From Cytobacillus luteolus (GTDB taxonomy: Bacteria; Bacillota; Bacilli; Bacillales; Bacillaceae_L): a stretch of 64,000 nt of DNA. Location of the stretch: positions 62,001-126,000 of the forward strand of contig NZ_JAGGKM010000002.1 in the NCBI RefSeq assembly GCF_017873715.1, written 5' to 3'. How positions within the stretch are numbered: the stretch's first letter is position 1; each line of letters starts with the position of its first letter. This document shows positions 63,838-64,000 of this stretch, one piece after another. The translations under genes and the position numbers were made by a program. Under the pieces are notes generated by a model. That model did not search any database. It was not told the origin of the DNA and saw only the letters and a list, made by a program, of their open reading frames with translations.

Positions 63838-64000
63838 AAATCTGAAAAAATGGTTTCCAGTTGAAGGTAAGGGGCTACTCTCGAAAGGTTCAAACGTTGT
63901 TAAAGCTGTAGACGATATTAGCTTTTACATAGAAAAAGGGGAAACCTTAGGGTTGGTAGGAGAATCAGGTTGTGGAAAGTCAACTGCTGGGAGAGTTATC
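63812..64000 (+). CDS. peptide ABC transporter ATPase, DppF/OppF type (partial)
   Basis: The first 63 codons of the second ATPase are visible, ending just after Walker A (GESGCGKST, 50-58). A GGGGGGAGC site precedes the ATG. It completes the DppBCADF-like transporter and continues past the window edge. Confidence 0.93.
   Translation, partial: MAERLLEVENLKKWFPVEGKGLLSKGSNVVKAVDDISFYIEKGETLGLVGESGCGKSTAGRVI

Overview
The window comes from an AT-rich, endospore-forming Firmicute of the Bacillaceae type. The evidence is a GerA-type germinant receptor operon, a spore-coat transglutaminase with small coat and sporulation genes, an orphan KinB-like kinase, strong AGGAGG ribosome binding sites with frequent TTG and GTG starts, and many Rho-independent hairpins. 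No tRNA, rRNA, CRISPR array, prophage or insertion sequence was seen. The species cannot be named from the sequence alone.

Layout. 1-3700 (minus): germinant receptor operon, A, B and C subunits. 3855-4724: proline iminopeptidase-like hydrolase. 4976-14062: a sugar locus with a LacI-family repressor, three copies of one 14-bp operator, a GDE-like glycosidase, a binding-protein ABC importer without its own ATPase, a GH32 sucrase or fructanase and a PfkB fructokinase. 14124-24659: mostly single genes, including AlkD, a Zn-ribbon peptide, a histidine kinase, an MBL-fold hydrolase, an SRPBCC and hydrolase pair, a sirtuin, an inositol-phosphatase relative and a TetR, NmrA and membrane-protein group with LmrA-like operators. 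24741-27424 (minus): YfbR-like nucleotidase, tandem DUF2642 proteins, a YjcZ-like peptide and Tgl. 28030-30075: a single protein joining an ECF sigma factor, a zinc anti-sigma motif, a membrane helix and an extracellular domain. 30150-33621 (minus): small Cys protein, a three-gene ABC exporter and a VOC protein.

34313-38904: TetR regulator divergent from an MMPL transporter and a YhgE-like partner. 39012-41365 (minus): SnoaL-like protein and a large anion or carboxylate-type transporter, with a cluster of palindromic repeats between them. 41618-43444: SDR, ArsR and AlkD-like operon. 44389-46671: XPD/DinG helicase with a fused RecB/Cas4-like nuclease domain. 46747-51829: MFS gene divergent from an operon of HxlR regulator, HEXXH protein, D-2-hydroxyacid dehydrogenase and DHA2-type exporter. 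51954-52766: AAC(3)-like acetyltransferase. 52994-64000: a dense peptide operon with two M20-M24 peptidase pairs, a Dpp/Opp permease pair, a peptide-binding lipoprotein, a PepQ-like peptidase and two ATPases, the second cut by the window edge.

The items most worth a second look are the one-polypeptide sigma/anti-sigma protein, the duplicated M20-M24 peptidase block (one M20 copy lacks the lid histidine), a dispersed TTCGACAAATGC palindrome family, the helicase-nuclease fusion, and the HEXXH protein in a drug-exporter-like operon.
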